64,000 nucleotides of DNA from Tupaia tana (lineage: Eukaryota; Chordata; Mammalia; Scandentia; Tupaiidae), in contig JAKSZU010000003.1 of assembly GCA_026018925.1 (NCBI GenBank), positions 186,093,505-186,157,504 of the forward strand, written 5' to 3'. The number at the start of each line of letters is the position of its first letter. The stretch's first letter is position 1. A program made the position numbers and the translations under genes. A model generated the notes under the pieces. It saw nothing but the letters and a program-made list of their open reading frames with translations. It ran no database searches and was not told the origin of the DNA. Shown one piece after another: positions 1 through 10,710 of this stretch.

Positions 1-1145
1 GTCCATTCTACAGAATGTATATCATTCTGCACCACCTAAAGTCAAAATATAGATAAGCCATACCACCTAACCCCAGTCAGAATGGTGAAGATTTAAAAAA
101 AAGGTAAGTGCTGAAGGGGATGCAGTGAAAGGGGAAAACTCCTACACTGTTGGTGGGATTATAAATTGGTCCAGCCACTATGGAGAATAACATGGAGGTT
201 CCTCAAAGACCTTCAAATAGAACTACCATATGATCCAGCAATTCCACTCCTGGGTATCTACCCAAAGGACAGGAGAACGCTCAATTGGAAAAGCGCTTGC
301 ACATCTATATTCATTGCAGCTTTATTCACGATTGTTAAGATATGGAACCAACCCAAATGTCTACAAACGGATGAATGGATTGAAAAAGTGTGGCACATAC
401 ACTCCATGTAATACTATTCAGCCATAAAAAACAACAAGGTCCTGGAATTTGATAGAAAGTGGATGACTATGGAAGATCTGGTGCTGAGTGAAGCAAGTCA
501 GGCTATGAAAGACAGATATTGCATGTCTCTCCTTAACATACACAGACTGTCAGCACTATGACAGAGACTCAAAGACTGGAGAACATACAAGCATTAAAAA
601 TTGTTATGGACACTAAAGCCAAAGTGGAAAGAGTAGGGGAGGGGAAGAAAGGAAATTTGGGGAAAAAATGGAGAGGCAAGGCATTTGTGGTACGCAGATA
701 TGGTTTATTATTTGTTGATGAGGATGTGCGTATGTTCTCAACTGGGCTGGACTGAGGTGTGTGTCACACTGGGTAAAGTTTCTTTAAAATATAAATGATG
801 TTGGGACCAGCAGTTAGCGTAATGGCTATGTCGCTGGACTCCCACGTAGTCAACCGTGGTTTGAGTCCCGGACCCGGTGGCTTAAACTCACGCCGGGCGC
901 GTGTGCGTGCGTGCCCAAGATCCCGAGAGGAGAATGGAGGAGAAGGTATTGCGGCGTGGCCATCCCCTCTGGGGGGTGATTTCTCACTTTCTGTCTCTCT
1001 GTCTCTCTCTGTCTGTCTGGCGAGTGCACGCACCCTATAGCAAAAATCTCTCAAAAAAATATATATAAATGATGTATAGCAATAAAATGTATAAATAATA
1101 ATTAAAATTAATAAATAAAAAATTATAAAATAAAAATAATTAAAA
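1..1145 (+). mobile_element. L1 LINE 3' end, 5'-truncated by the window edge, split by a SINE
   Basis: The frame starting near 166 encodes a degenerate copy of the C-terminal end of L1 ORF2 (reverse transcriptase/endonuclease protein). Recognisable blocks are WRFLKDL, IELPYDPAIPLLGIYPK, FIAALFTI, WNQPKC and WHIHSM. Stop codons follow, then a purine-rich 3' UTR (about 600-690, GGGGAGGGGAAG) and an AT-rich tail to about 1145. A family A SINE splits the 3' UTR at 802-1062. The copy is a dead fragment. Identity as L1 is secure; the subfamily is not assigned. Confidence 0.9.
802..1062 (+). mobile_element. Family A tRNA-derived SINE
   Basis: Complete copy: GGGACCAGCAG start, box A-like head, box B-like GTTTGAGTCCCGG, CpG-rich body and CTATAGCAAAAATCTCTC end. 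It is flanked by ATATAAATGATGT at 789-801 and 1063-1075, a perfect 13-bp TSD. It lies inside the L1 3' UTR and so is younger than it. Confidence 0.93.
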
Positions 1146-2043
1146 ACACACCAGAAAAAAGAAACACTTATTCCAGTTTATAAGTTGTTATTCTTGATAC
1201 TGCTAATAAAAAGAAAGAATTTAAACTAAAAAAAAAATGTAGATAAGCCACTATAAACTGGGAATCATTAGTAAACTTACATACAATATAATCTGAATTC
1301 TAAATAGTGCCATCAATTGACACTATATAAGTAAAGTAATATAGTGGTCACTACCAGTAGACAGGATTAGCACTGAGTGGATGTTAGTACGATAATTTAA
1401 GAAATATTGGTGAGAAAATAGCTGTTGTTTTTTTGTTTTGTTCTTTTTGTGTGACACAAGAGCTAGGTCTATGTTTGTGGTGGATTTCTGGTGTTTTATT
1501 TTTTGACCTGTTGAGTTTGAGATGCCTGTGACATATCTAAACAAAATGGATATCTGAGATACATAAAGTTCAGGAAAGAGGTCTGATCTGGTTAGATAGA
1601 AAAGTGAAATCTGAATTATCTGTAAAATCTATCCATATCTCTTTACTTCACAATAATCCACATCAATATCATCTTTCATCTAGAACATTCCAAAGGGAGT
1701 ATACACGAATGGAAATCTCTACAGCTGCATTCTGTACAACCATATGGAGTAGCTCTGACAATATCCTCCTAAATTAAGTCTTCTTACATTTATGCCTAAC
1801 CCTCTCTTAATCTGTTCTCTATAAAATAGCTAAACCAATCTTATAGATTATAAATCTGGCCATGTCCCCTTCCTACTAAATTTATCAAGGGGACCCTAAG
1901 GTAAAAATCCATAACACTGTATACAAGAATGTATGTATGATTTAGCCACTGTCTACCTCTCTGGACATCTTTTGCCTCTTGTTCTTTTCACTTCAGATGT
2001 CTGAACAGGCCATGCTTTCTCCTTCTAAGCCTTTACAAATACT
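1146..2043. other. No recognisable feature
   Basis: AT-rich sequence with no supportable gene or recognisable repeat. Confidence 0.5.
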
Positions 2044-2057
2044 ATTCTCTCTGTTCT

Positions 2058-2324
2058 TTTTTTTTTTTTTCTTTTTTTGGAGAGGTTTTTGCTATACAGC
2101 ACGTGCACTCGCCAGACAGAGAGAGACAGAGAGACAGAAAGCGAGAAATCGCCCCCCGGGGAGATGGCCATGCCACAATCCCTTCTTCTCCATTCTCCTC
2201 TCGGGATCTTGGGCACGCACACACACGCGCCTGGCGTGAGTTTAAGCCACCAGGTCCAGGACTCGAACCGCGGCCGACTACGTGGGAATCCAGCGACATA
2301 GCCACTATGCTAACTGCTGGTCCC
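2058..2324 (-). mobile_element. Family A SINE
   Basis: Full copy read from right to left (GGGACCAGCAG at about 2324 to a poly-T run at 2058). An imperfect TSD containing CTCTCTGTTCT flanks it. Confidence 0.9.
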
Positions 2325-2375
2325 ACTAGTCTCTCTGTTCTGTTATTCATCATTCACAAGTAAAACTTAAAAACC

Positions 2376-2527
2376 ATTTTTTTTCTTTTTAAGAGTTTTT
2401 CATATAGGGCATGTGTGCTCACTGGAGAGACAGAAAGTGAGAAATCACCTCCCCCCGCCGCCCCCTGAAAGGTCATGCCGCAATCCCTTCTCTTCTGGGG
2501 ATTTTGGGCACATGTGCACATGCACAC

Positions 2528-2563
<36 letters not shown>

Positions 2564-2657
2564 CTGATGTGTGTTTAAGTCACTGGGTCCAGGACTCAAA
2601 CCTTGGTCAAGTACATGGGAGTCCAGGACGTAGCCATTATGTCATCTGCTGGTCTCT
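2376..2657 (-). mobile_element. Family A SINE with an internal (CA)n expansion
   Basis: Diverged copy with the usual head and body. The GTGTGCGTGCG segment has expanded into a CA/TG microsatellite at about 2520-2562. Short AACTTAAAA repeats flank the insert. Confidence 0.85.
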
Positions 2658-2659
2658 CA

Positions 2660-2965
2660 ACTTAAAATTCTAAGGGAAAAATTCTCCAACATCCCAGGTC
2701 ATGAAGGGCATCCAGTTCTATTCCATTGTATTGTGCACTTTTACCATACCTGAAATGGCTTAATATATATCTCTCCTGACTCACTGAGAGCTCATTTAGA
2801 GGACAACTATTTGTTTTGTTTACTGCTCAAATATCTGTTATCTGACAATCTTGTTTCTATAATAGTTCTCCAACAACGTAACTTTTACATCTGTAAAATG
2901 TGATGGCTGTTCTTTATTAACAATTATTTAAACGCTAATCAATACTGAAATTAAAATATTACTAC
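2660..2965. other. Intervening sequence with an L2-like remnant
   Basis: The stretch around 2755-2835 (ACTCACTGAGAGCTCATTTAG) loosely resembles the L2 3' end. Nothing else is recognised. Confidence 0.3.
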
Positions 2966-2967
2966 AA

Positions 2968-3232
2968 TAGCTTGGGGTCAGTAGGTGGCATGGGGTTAAG
3001 GTGCTCAATTCTCCCACGGCTGACTGCGGTTCAAGTCCTGCACCTGGTGGCTCGAAAATCACGCTGGACACGTGTGTGCATGCCCAAAATTCTGAGAGGA
3101 GAATGGAGGAGAAGGGACTGAGGCAAGGCCATCCCCCTTGGGTGGTGATTTCTCACTTTCCCTCTCAATGTCTGTCTGTCACTCTCTGGAAAGCACATGT
3201 GCCCTATGGATAAAACCTTTAAAAAAAAAATT
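2968..3232 (+). mobile_element. Family C SINE
   Basis: Head GGGGTCAGTAGGTGGCATGG, box B GGTTCAAGTCCTG, then CTCGAAAATCACGC and the long body, ending CCCTATGGATAAAACC plus A tail. It is diverged, so older than the family A copies. Confidence 0.85.
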
Positions 3233-3429
3233 ACTTGCTGTCCAGTAGTGCATACATGTAAGACCTACACTTTCTACGTGTACAATTCCAATGTGTGTGT
3301 ACGTATTCTGTACACTCACACATATACATACATATATATTCTACACACTCACACACATATAGAATGAAAAAGCTAGCATTTTCTTATATAAAAAAACATT
3401 CACTGAATGCTCATTGATGTCAGTTACCT

Positions 3430-3620
3430 TTTTAAATAATTTACTAATATTAGTTATTTTAATCATATCAACCCTATCAGGTAGTTGCTATTATTAGTAT
3501 CCATTCTATATATGGCAAACAATACAAAATGGAATGCCCACAACTGCAAGAATGGCCACAGAGCTCACACTCATCCCTATCGCAGCTGCTACCATACTGC
3601 CTAGACTGTTTCATAAGTAT
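3430..3620 (+). repeat. MIR-like ancient SINE remnant
   Basis: Resembles the 3' half of MIR: an ATCAACCCTATCAGGTAGTTG-like block, then ATTATTAGTATCCATT, and ACAGAGCTCACAC in the later part. Heavily decayed. Confidence 0.55.
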
Positions 3621-4370
3621 AAAAAACTGAAAAAAGGCACAGATGGCACTAGTCAACATATCTTACTCAACTTATACACTGTCAAGCTAATGCTCCTCTA
3701 CTTGAAGTTAGTCTAAACTATACTAATTTTGTTTAAACACTTCTTATGCATTTCTCTCTGGATATGGTTGCTCCTGCAAGTCTACACCTGAAGCGTCATC
3801 TTCCCTACCATTATTCTTTCAAAACCCTAATATTTAAGGACTAACTTAATACAACTCTTTCATATATTTCTCTGGCCAATTTCTTCTATTAGGAAGTTTA
3901 GCCTCTCCTACATTTGTATGTCCCTTTTTACTGTACTTGTATAAACAACTCACAAGAAACAATAGTTTTTTAGAGATACTAAAGTTCTACATTTTACAAG
4001 GTACTTAATCCAGACCAAATCAAAACTATTGTTAACCAAAGAAAAATAAGGAAAGAAAGAAAGAAGGATTGATTCAGCATCCCTAAGCAGAAAATTTGAG
4101 GAAGTACAACATGGCTCTATCTTACAGCCAACTAGATCAGAATGCAAAGGGAAAATTATATCCAAATTACACCATATCATTTACTTTCAACTAAACAAAG
4201 GAGACATTTCAATCAAAGTATATGAAACAAAAAGTTGAAGGATAAAATAAGATATTCATTAAAATATTTACTGAGCAATTTACCATTCAAGTATAGAATT
4301 CTATGCTTGATTTTGTTTTCCATCCCGCTCTGTGATCTTTTCATATCCTAAGTTTCAGTTCTCCATTTAA
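3620..4370. other. No recognisable feature
   Basis: AT-rich sequence, with nothing supported beyond a GAAA run near 4055. Confidence 0.45.
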
Positions 4371-4382
4371 GAATTACTTTCA

Positions 4383-4656
4383 GGACCAGCAGCTGGCGTA
4401 ATGGCTATGTCGCTGGACTCCCACGTAGCTGACTACGGTTCAAATCCTGGACCCAATGGCTTAAACTTATGCCGGGCGCTTGTGCGTGCGTGCCGAAGAT
4501 ACCAAGAGGAGAATGAAGGAGAAGGGACTGTGGCATGGCCATCCCTTCTGGGGGGTGATTTCTCGCTTTCTGTCTCTCTGTTTCTCTCTGTCTTTCCGGA
4601 GAGCACACGTGCTCTATAGCAAAAAAACCTCTCCAAAAAAAAAAAAAAAAAAAAAA
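4383..4656 (+). mobile_element. Family A SINE
   Basis: Complete copy ending in a long A tail (about 4637-4657). ATTACTTTCA recurs on both sides as the TSD. Confidence 0.9.
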
Positions 4657-5048
4657 TTACTTTCAAAACAGTATTACCACTAAAGAAAACTTTTAAGATA
4701 TTTTAATTCCAGAGCTGGCCTCCCCACCAACCCCAAATAAAAGGATCGAAACAAACCACCAACATCCACAGACTTATCTTCTACCAATGTCTAAGTGAGA
4801 GAAGGGAGAGGGAAGCTGTAAGAAATCTGAAAGATGAAAACAGAAGCAGAAAACAGCAAGCAGGTACTCTCTGAAAAGCACGAGACAATTCATGAACAGA
4901 AGCTGAAACTACCCCAACAGTGGGGTAAGTGCAAGGGGTCCATAGTAAGGCTTTATAGGCTTTGAGCAGTCTGGTCCCTTCGAACTCTTGAAACAGACCC
5001 TAGGGGCTCCCTTCCAAGACAGAGTCCCACGCAAAACAGCTTAATAAA
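4657..5048. other. Unassigned sequence
   Basis: Moderately GC-balanced and possibly part of a decayed LINE, but no diagnostic block is seen. No open coding region. Confidence 0.35.
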
Positions 5049-5062
5049 ATTCATAGCAAACC

Positions 5063-5332
5063 GTAATCAGCAGATGCCATAATGATTGCATTGCTGGACT
5101 CCCAGTGGTCAACTGCAGTTTCTAGTTCCAGATCCTGCTGCTAGAGACTCACACCAGGTGCGCGTATGAGTGGATGTGTGTATGAGCATGCCCAGAATCC
5201 CAAGAGGAGAATGGAGAAGGGATTGCAGTGTGGCCATCCCTCCAGGGGGTGATGTCTTGCTTTCTGTCTCTGTCTCTCCCACCAGCATTCATACCCCAAA
5301 GCAAAAATCTCTCAAAAAAAAAAAAAAAAAAA
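5063..5332 (+). mobile_element. Long-body SINE (older A/C type)
   Basis: Diverged copy (AATCAGCAGATGCCATAATG start, CCCAAAGCAAAAATCTCTC end). A perfect 14-bp TSD, ATTCATAGCAAACC, lies at 5049-5062 and 5333-5346. Confidence 0.88.
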
Positions 5333-5587
5333 ATTCATAGCAAACCAAGAAACCAATTTTCCCTCACTGTTTCATACTGATGGTTGACAAATAGGACAAT
5401 GAATTAAAAGCCTACTGTCATATTAGATAGGCTCTACCTGTTTTTTCCTCACATGTAGCACGTGCATAAAATATATTTTAATATTTACTCTTTCTAGAAT
5501 AAATTACAGGTAACAATGTGCAAAAGAATTTTTATTAGTTAAGAAATACTTTGTCGACCCATATGATCAACAAAGACATAGTGTAGG

Positions 5588-5756
5588 CCAACAGGTGGTG
5601 TGGTAATTAAGGCACTGGATTCCCACATGGCCAATCGCGATTCAAGTCCTGGATCCGGCAGCTTGCTTTCTCACTTTCCCTTTCTCTCTCTCTTTCTCTG
5701 TGTCTCTCTATGGCAAAATTAAAAAATAATAACAAAATTAAATAAAAAATCATTCC
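5588..5756 (+). mobile_element. Family B SINE
   Basis: GGCCAACAGGTGGTGTGG head, box B-like GATTCAAGTCCTGG, then GCTTGCTTTCTCAC, a CT tract and an AT-rich tail. Part of the cluster bounded by 31-bp repeats. Confidence 0.85.
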
Positions 5757-5800
5757 TTTTTTAAAAAAGGAAACAAACAAAGAAACAAAAAAGAACTGTA

Positions 5801-6066
5801 GGACTGACTCCATAACCTAGTTGTTAAGAGATCTAGTCCCACATGACCAACATGGTTTGAATCCCAGCCCTGATGGCTTGAAAACCACACCAGGCACACT
5901 TGTACATGTATGCTTAAAATCCCAATGGGATGCACAAACGAAAGAGAAGGAATTGGACATAACCATACCTGGTTGGGGGGATGCTTTCTCCTTCTCTCTT
6001 TCTCTGTCTCTCCATCTTTCTCTGACAAGCACACTTGCCCTCTGGCAATTAAAAAAAGAGAACCAG
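5801..6066 (+). mobile_element. Family C SINE
   Basis: Old long-body copy: GACTGACTCCATAACCTAG head, GGTTTGAATCCCAG box B, CTTGAAAACCACACC junction, and CCCTCTGGCAATT end. Confidence 0.75.
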
Positions 6067-6145
6067 AAAAAGAAATACTCTACAACTACCAAGAAATCTC
6101 ATCTTTCTGACAAGTAAACATGGCCGTCTCAAAAATAAATATAAG

Positions 6146-6483
6146 GCCAGCCTCGTAGCACAGTCGTTAAAGCTATGGGGAAACCATAATCCATACAGCC
6201 AACCAGACCTTGAGTCCCAGGTCCAGTGACTTTCACCAGGGCACTCAGGATCCAGATGGGTTGGAGAGTCAGGGGAAAATGGTGGCCAGTGGGTTTCATA
6301 AGGTTATGGTTATATGGTTCAAGTCCTGGACCTGGCACCTGAGCATGTGTGCCCAAAATCCTAAGAGGAGACTAAAGAAAGGACTGCAGCATGGCCATCT
6401 CCCCCAGGAGGATGATTTCCCACTCTCTCCCACCCTCTCTCTCATGAGCACAGTTACCATATAGCAAACAAAATTTTTTAAAA
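6146..6483 (+). mobile_element. Composite family C SINE
   Basis: Starts with a SINE-like head (GGCCAGCCTCGTAGCACAG). An internal stretch of about 90 bp appears duplicated or rearranged before a second box B-like TGGTTCAAGTCCTGG at about 6316. The normal body then runs to ATATAGCAAACAAA. Confidence 0.65.
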
Positions 6484-6606
6484 AGAAAGAATTGTTGTGT
6501 GGCCATCCCCTCTGAGGGGTGATTTCTCACCTTCTCTTTTTCTCTGTCTCTCTGGCAAGTGCATGAGCCCTATAGCAAACAACAACAGAGAGAGAGAGAG
6601 AGAGAG
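6484..6606 (+). mobile_element. 5'-truncated long-body SINE
   Basis: Only the 3' half is present: TTGTGTGGCCATCCCCTC, the pyrimidine tract, GCCCTATAGCAAACAACA and a GA-rich tail. Confidence 0.75.
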
Positions 6607-6641
6607 GAAAGAGGAAGAATTGGAGGAAAAAAGATTGTAGC

Positions 6642-6690
6642 AAGGGCCAGCAGGTGGCATGGAGGTTAAGGCAGCTGGATCCCATATGGT
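6642..6690 (+). mobile_element. SINE head fragment
   Basis: AGGGCCAGCAGGTGGCATGG to GGATCCCATATGG, then it breaks at the right-hand 31-bp repeat. Confidence 0.7.
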
Positions 6691-6711
6691 CGACAAAGAC
6701 ATAGTGTAGGC

Positions 6712-7475
6712 GAAGAGAAGAGCAAAATCTTACTTTACAAGAAATTACTATCCTGGTAATTTAACAGTAATACATCTACTTGAAAAGAAAGTAATTTTCC
6801 ATTTTCTGTATTGGTAGGAAAAAAAAATGGCTATTTTTAGGGTACCTATATTTAAACATCATGGTAACAGCTTATCTTCTAAATGGCTAAATAAGAGATT
6901 TATTTAGGCTTTTAGGGCTTCAATAATTTCATGTTTGTAACTGTTAATGAAATCAAGACCTATGTAGGTAAATAGACAAATTTTATGGTTAAATCAGGCA
7001 GACTCCAGAGAAGTAGAAATGTCTCTCTTGTTCATCATTGTATTCTTAGATCTCAATGTAATAGATGCTCAATTGATATCTGTCCAAGTTCAATGTCTAC
7101 TTACGGAAAAGAAAAAAAATCAGGTCAAGAGGAATAAAAAAATACATGAATCAAAATTAAGTTTAGGTGTCTGACATGGGCTGCACTTAGGTGCCTTGCT
7201 TCCAAAGAGTAATGTAAAAACAGAGGAAGAAAGAGGAGTGAAATCTGGCAAAGACTTCTACCATGTGATCAAGGTCAACATCATCAGTTTTATCAAGTTG
7301 TTACTATATACTCTTGATATGATGTTATGAAAATGGCACTTTACCTTTGTTGTCCTTCTCCCTAAATCCTGTAACTCCAGTCTAATCATGAAAAAAAAAA
7401 AAATCATACAAATCTCAATTAAGAGACATTCTATAAGAACTGTGACTACTTCTTAAAACTGCCATAGTCATCAAA
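6712..7475. other. No gene; weak L2-like trace
   Basis: AT-rich. The segment 7025-7085 (TTCTTAGATCTCAATG...ATGCTCAATTGATATC) loosely resembles an L2 3' end. Confidence 0.35.
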
Positions 7476-7479
7476 AATA

Positions 7480-7695
7480 AGAAAAGTCTCAAATTGGAAT
7501 TATGGAACAGAAAATAGACATCTGAATAAGATATACAGTTAATTGCAACAATTTTGTTTCCTTAGTGATAATGTACCACAGTAATGTAAGAAGTTAACAA
7601 TAGGGGAAACTGGGCAAGATATACTGTGTACTATTTTGCAACTTTTCTGTAAAACTATTCTAAGAGTTTATTTCAATGAAAAAAAAGTTACAGTA
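7480..7695 (+). mobile_element. Ancient L1M-type LINE 3' end
   Basis: The block GATAATGTACCACAGTAATG, then GTTAACAATAGGGGAAACTG, then GCAACTTTTCTGTAAA resembles the 3' terminus of old L1M elements as I remember it. Heavily diverged. Confidence 0.6.
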
Positions 7696-7939
7696 AGGGA
7701 AACAAGTAATATAGTAATCAAAATTCCTTAGAAGGGAATGATGAGATTCTTTTCCTGCCCTTATATCTGGTGGCTTCTCACAGAGTAGTTATCAAGACCA
7801 TATTACAGGCATTGCACAAGTCTGTAGTATCAACTAGAAGTCACATGGAATCAAAGCAAATGCCACTTAAGTTATAGTTTCCCAAAGTATCATTTTTAGC
7901 TCTCAACTTTTCAACTATTAACTCTATAATAAACATTTG

Positions 7940-8188
7940 CAACACTCAGCAGCTGGTGTGAAGGTTGAGGCACTGGATCCCACATGGCCTCCTGCGTAGT
8001 TCAAGTTCTAGACCAGGCAGCTTGAAAAACACACCAGGCACGTGTGTGTACAACCCCAAAATCCCGAGAGGAGACTGCAGGAAAAGGAACTGCAGTGTGG
8101 TTATTCTCCCTAGAGGGTGATTTCTCTCTCCCTCTGTCTCTCTATGTCAAGTACACACGTCCTATAACAAAAACTTAAAAAAAGAAAA
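7940..8188 (+). mobile_element. Family C SINE
   Basis: Old copy: CTCAGCAGCTGGTGTGAAGG head, GCTTGAAAAACACACC junction, TCCTATAACAAAAACTT end. CAACACT-type flanks suggest a TSD. Confidence 0.8.
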
Positions 8189-8514
8189 TTTTACAACACT
8201 AATTGTCACCACTATATTATTCCAAACTTCCATCTCTAGTCACTGAGGGTCATGTTCACTTTGAAATATCCCACCCACCTTGCACTCAGTTAACTAAACC
8301 CACACCATCTTCTTGATAATAAACACCCTCCCAAACCTATCTCTGTTATTAATTTTTCCCCTCAATAGATCTCTCTCCTTCTAATTCCTATCCATTCCTA
8401 CAGTTAGTCCTCACACTACAGTCAGATAAACTTTCCTCAAATAAGGATTTTACCAATCTTACCACACAGCTCAAATGCCATCTTAGTTTTTGGCACTTAT
8501 CCATATTTAAATTC
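8189..8514. other. No recognisable feature
   Basis: Pyrimidine-biased unique sequence. No reading frame or repeat is supported. Confidence 0.45.
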
Positions 8515-8523
8515 AGAAGTGAT

Positions 8524-8826
8524 TTTTTGTTTGTTGTTTGTTTGTTTTTTAAGAGGTTTTTAGTTGTTTTTTTTGTTTCTTTTTTTTTTGTTTTTTTTTT
8601 TTTTTTTTGCTATAAGGCGCATGCTCTCGCCAGACTGACAGAAAACAAAGACAGAAAGCGAAAAATCACTGCCAGGGATGATTTCTCTTTCATTCTCCTC
8701 TCAGGATCCTGGGCACGCACGCATACACGCCCGGCGTGAGTTTTTAGCCACCAGGTCCGGGATGTGAACCGCAGTTGACTACGTGGGAGTCCAGCAACAT
8801 AACCACTCCGCTAACTGCTGGTCCCC
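8524..8826 (-). mobile_element. Family A SINE with an expanded T-rich tail
   Basis: Head at the right (CTGCTGGTCCC). The AAAACCTCTT end motif (seen as AAGAGGTTTTT near 8551) is separated from CTATAGC by an expanded A-rich tract. AGAAGTGAT/AGGAGTGAT flanks are a likely TSD. Confidence 0.85.
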
Positions 8827-8835
8827 AGGAGTGAT

Positions 8836-9265
8836 GTTTTTAAGGCCATTCATCATTGGTTATTCTTTTGTACCTACAAGAAGAGAACCCTTTCAATCCA
8901 ACTTGCCACCTCCTACCGTAAGTCCTGCCTTTCTTTTATTCAGAAAATAACCAAATAGTCATCTAAATGTGTAATATATATCTGAGGAAATAAGATACCT
9001 CTAAATAGTAGAAGACCTTATAATCTATTTGGAGTAATAAAATCTAAAAGGTAACCAACAAAGAATACAGAATTGTCCTGTTCAATATCCTCAAGATAAC
9101 AGTACTTAACACATTATAAGTGCTCAAAAATATTAAATAAAAATAAGGCAGTACAGAATGCTACAGTCCAAAAGAATTATACGCTGTTGGAGAAAGGAAA
9201 GAATTTTCAGTTAGAGGAATAAATGTGGGTCTAAAATTCTATGATTCTAAGGCTCTCAGGGTAAT
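8836..9265. other. No recognisable feature
   Basis: AT-rich sequence without supported elements. Confidence 0.45.
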
Positions 9266-9274
9266 CAAGATTTT

Positions 9275-9440
9275 AGTCAGCCAGGGGTCATATAGTGACA
9301 TAGTGATAAAATGTGACATTCTGTGAGGCAACCCCACATGAGGAGGTTCCCAGTTCAAGACTGGAGACCTCCCTGGGTAAGCAGGGCACACTTGCCAATG
9401 ATCAAGGACTGGCTAAGGCTAGGGGTGAATTGCAATGTCA
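9275..9440 (+). mobile_element. Possible distinct tRNA-like SINE remnant
   Basis: GCCAGGGGTCATATAGTGAC could be a head and CCCAGTTCAAGACTGG a box B-like motif. After the SINE at 9457-9737 the sequence continues with CATTGTCTCTCCCTG and TTTTTCTCACTC. It differs from families A-C. Weak evidence. Confidence 0.3.
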
Positions 9441-9456
9441 GAACATGTTGGAGATG

Positions 9457-9737
9457 GGGGGACCAGCAGTTACCGTAATGGCTATGTCGCTGGACTCCCC
9501 CGTAGTCGACAGTGGTTCGAGTCCGGGACCCGGTGGCTTAAACTCACGCCGGGCCCGTGTGTGTGTGTGTGCGCGCGCGCGCGCCCAAGACCCCGAGAGG
9601 AAAATGAAGGAGAAGGGATTGCGGCATGGCCATCCCCCCTGGGGGGTGATTTCTTGCTTTCTATCTTTCTGTCTCTGTCCAGCGAGCGCATGCACCCTAT
9701 AGCAAAAACCTCTCAAAAAAAAAAAAAAAAAAAAAAA
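9457..9737 (+). mobile_element. Family A SINE, young and CpG-rich
   Basis: Near-consensus copy including GCGCGCGCGCGCCC in the body and a 20-nt A tail. TSD GAACATGTTGGAGATG (about 9441-9456) and GAACATGTTGGGGATG (about 9739-9754). Confidence 0.93.
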
Positions 9738-9965
9738 GAACATGTTGGGGATGTTATCTCATTGTCTCTCCCTGTGTTTTTCTCACTCATGAAAGATATA
9801 AATACATAAACTTTAGGCTTCAACCTTGAATAAATTTTTCTTCAGTAGAGAGGATGAGTACAGAGTATAACAGAAAAATGTTAGCTCAATAAAGATATGA
9901 AGAAGTAAAATTGTACAGATAAAAGTAGTGAATAATGAACAGTTCTTAAAAGTTAGTGAGAAATG

Positions 9966-10034
9966 GGCTGAGGAGCCCTCCTTGTCATGAACCATCAATA
10001 AAGTACACTGCATCAGCCAAAAAAAAAAAAAAAA
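9966..10034 (+). pseudogene. Very short processed-mRNA 3'-end insertion
   Basis: A 53-nt segment contains AATAAA at 9997-10002 and is followed 16 nt later by a poly(A) run (10019-10034). Near-identical repeats AAAAGTTAGTGAGAAATG (9948-9965) and AAAAGTTAGTAGGAAATG (10031-10048) flank it. This is the signature of L1-mediated insertion of an extremely 5'-truncated mRNA. The target reads TT/AAAA. The source gene is not recognised. Confidence 0.8.
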
Positions 10035-10048
10035 GTTAGTAGGAAATG

Positions 10049-10383
10049 AAGTGGGAGAAGACTGGAACCAAAGTTTAAAAGGTCTTGAAAAGAATTTAGA
10101 ATGAAAAAAAATAAAGAAAAAATAAAAGAATTTAATATAATTAGGAGTGTTAGTCATTAGAGTGATTTAATCTTCAGGAAGATTAATCAGAGTAGTATTC
10201 TTACACTTTTGAAAGCAATAGTTTTACTTGCCCTAAGGAGCATCCTCTATTTAAGCCCACCAAGGTCTATCTCTTAAGTCTTATAGTACCTGCCTGCATC
10301 AGCCTAGTTTAACTTCTAATTATATCCTCTCACGTTGTAAACTCTTTTGCATGTGTATCAACCTCTTCAACTTAAAAATAAAG
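10049..10383. other. No recognisable feature
   Basis: Unique AT-rich sequence. Confidence 0.45.
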
Positions 10384-10387
10384 ATCA

Positions 10388-10656
10388 TGGGAACAGCAGT
10401 TAGTGTAATGGCTATGTCGCTGGACTCCCACGTAGTCGACCGTGGTTCGCATCCCAGACCCGGTGGCTTAAACTCACACCGGGTGCGTTTGCATGCGTGC
10501 CCAAGATTCCGAGAGGAGAATAGAGGAGAAGGGATTGCGGTGTGGCCATCCCCCTGGGGGGGGGTGATTTCTCGCTTTCTTTGTCTGTCTCTGTCTGTCT
10601 GGTGAGCGCGCGCACCCTATAGCAAAAACCTCTCCAAAAAAAAAAAAAAAAAAACC
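10388..10656 (+). mobile_element. Family A SINE
   Basis: Near full length (GGGAACAGCAGTTAGTGTAATG to CTATAGCAAAAACCTCTCC plus A tail). The TSD is unclear. Confidence 0.9.
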
Positions 10657-10710
10657 CAGCTGCTAAAATAACGATAATCTAAAAACAACAAAATAAATAT
10701 TAAAAATATA

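Larger units (their letters stand above)
5558..6711. repeat. 31-bp direct repeats bounding a SINE cluster
   Basis: The words at 5558-5588 and 6681-6711 both begin CCCATATG and end ACAAAGACATAGTGTAGGC. They match at 29 of 31 positions and bracket about 1.09 kb made almost entirely of SINE units. The length exceeds a usual L1-type TSD. Confidence 0.85.

Noticed and set aside
802..1062. SINE heads as functional tRNA genes
   Set aside because: Box A and box B-like words are present, but the acceptor stem does not pair and the sequence continues into a SINE body with TSDs.
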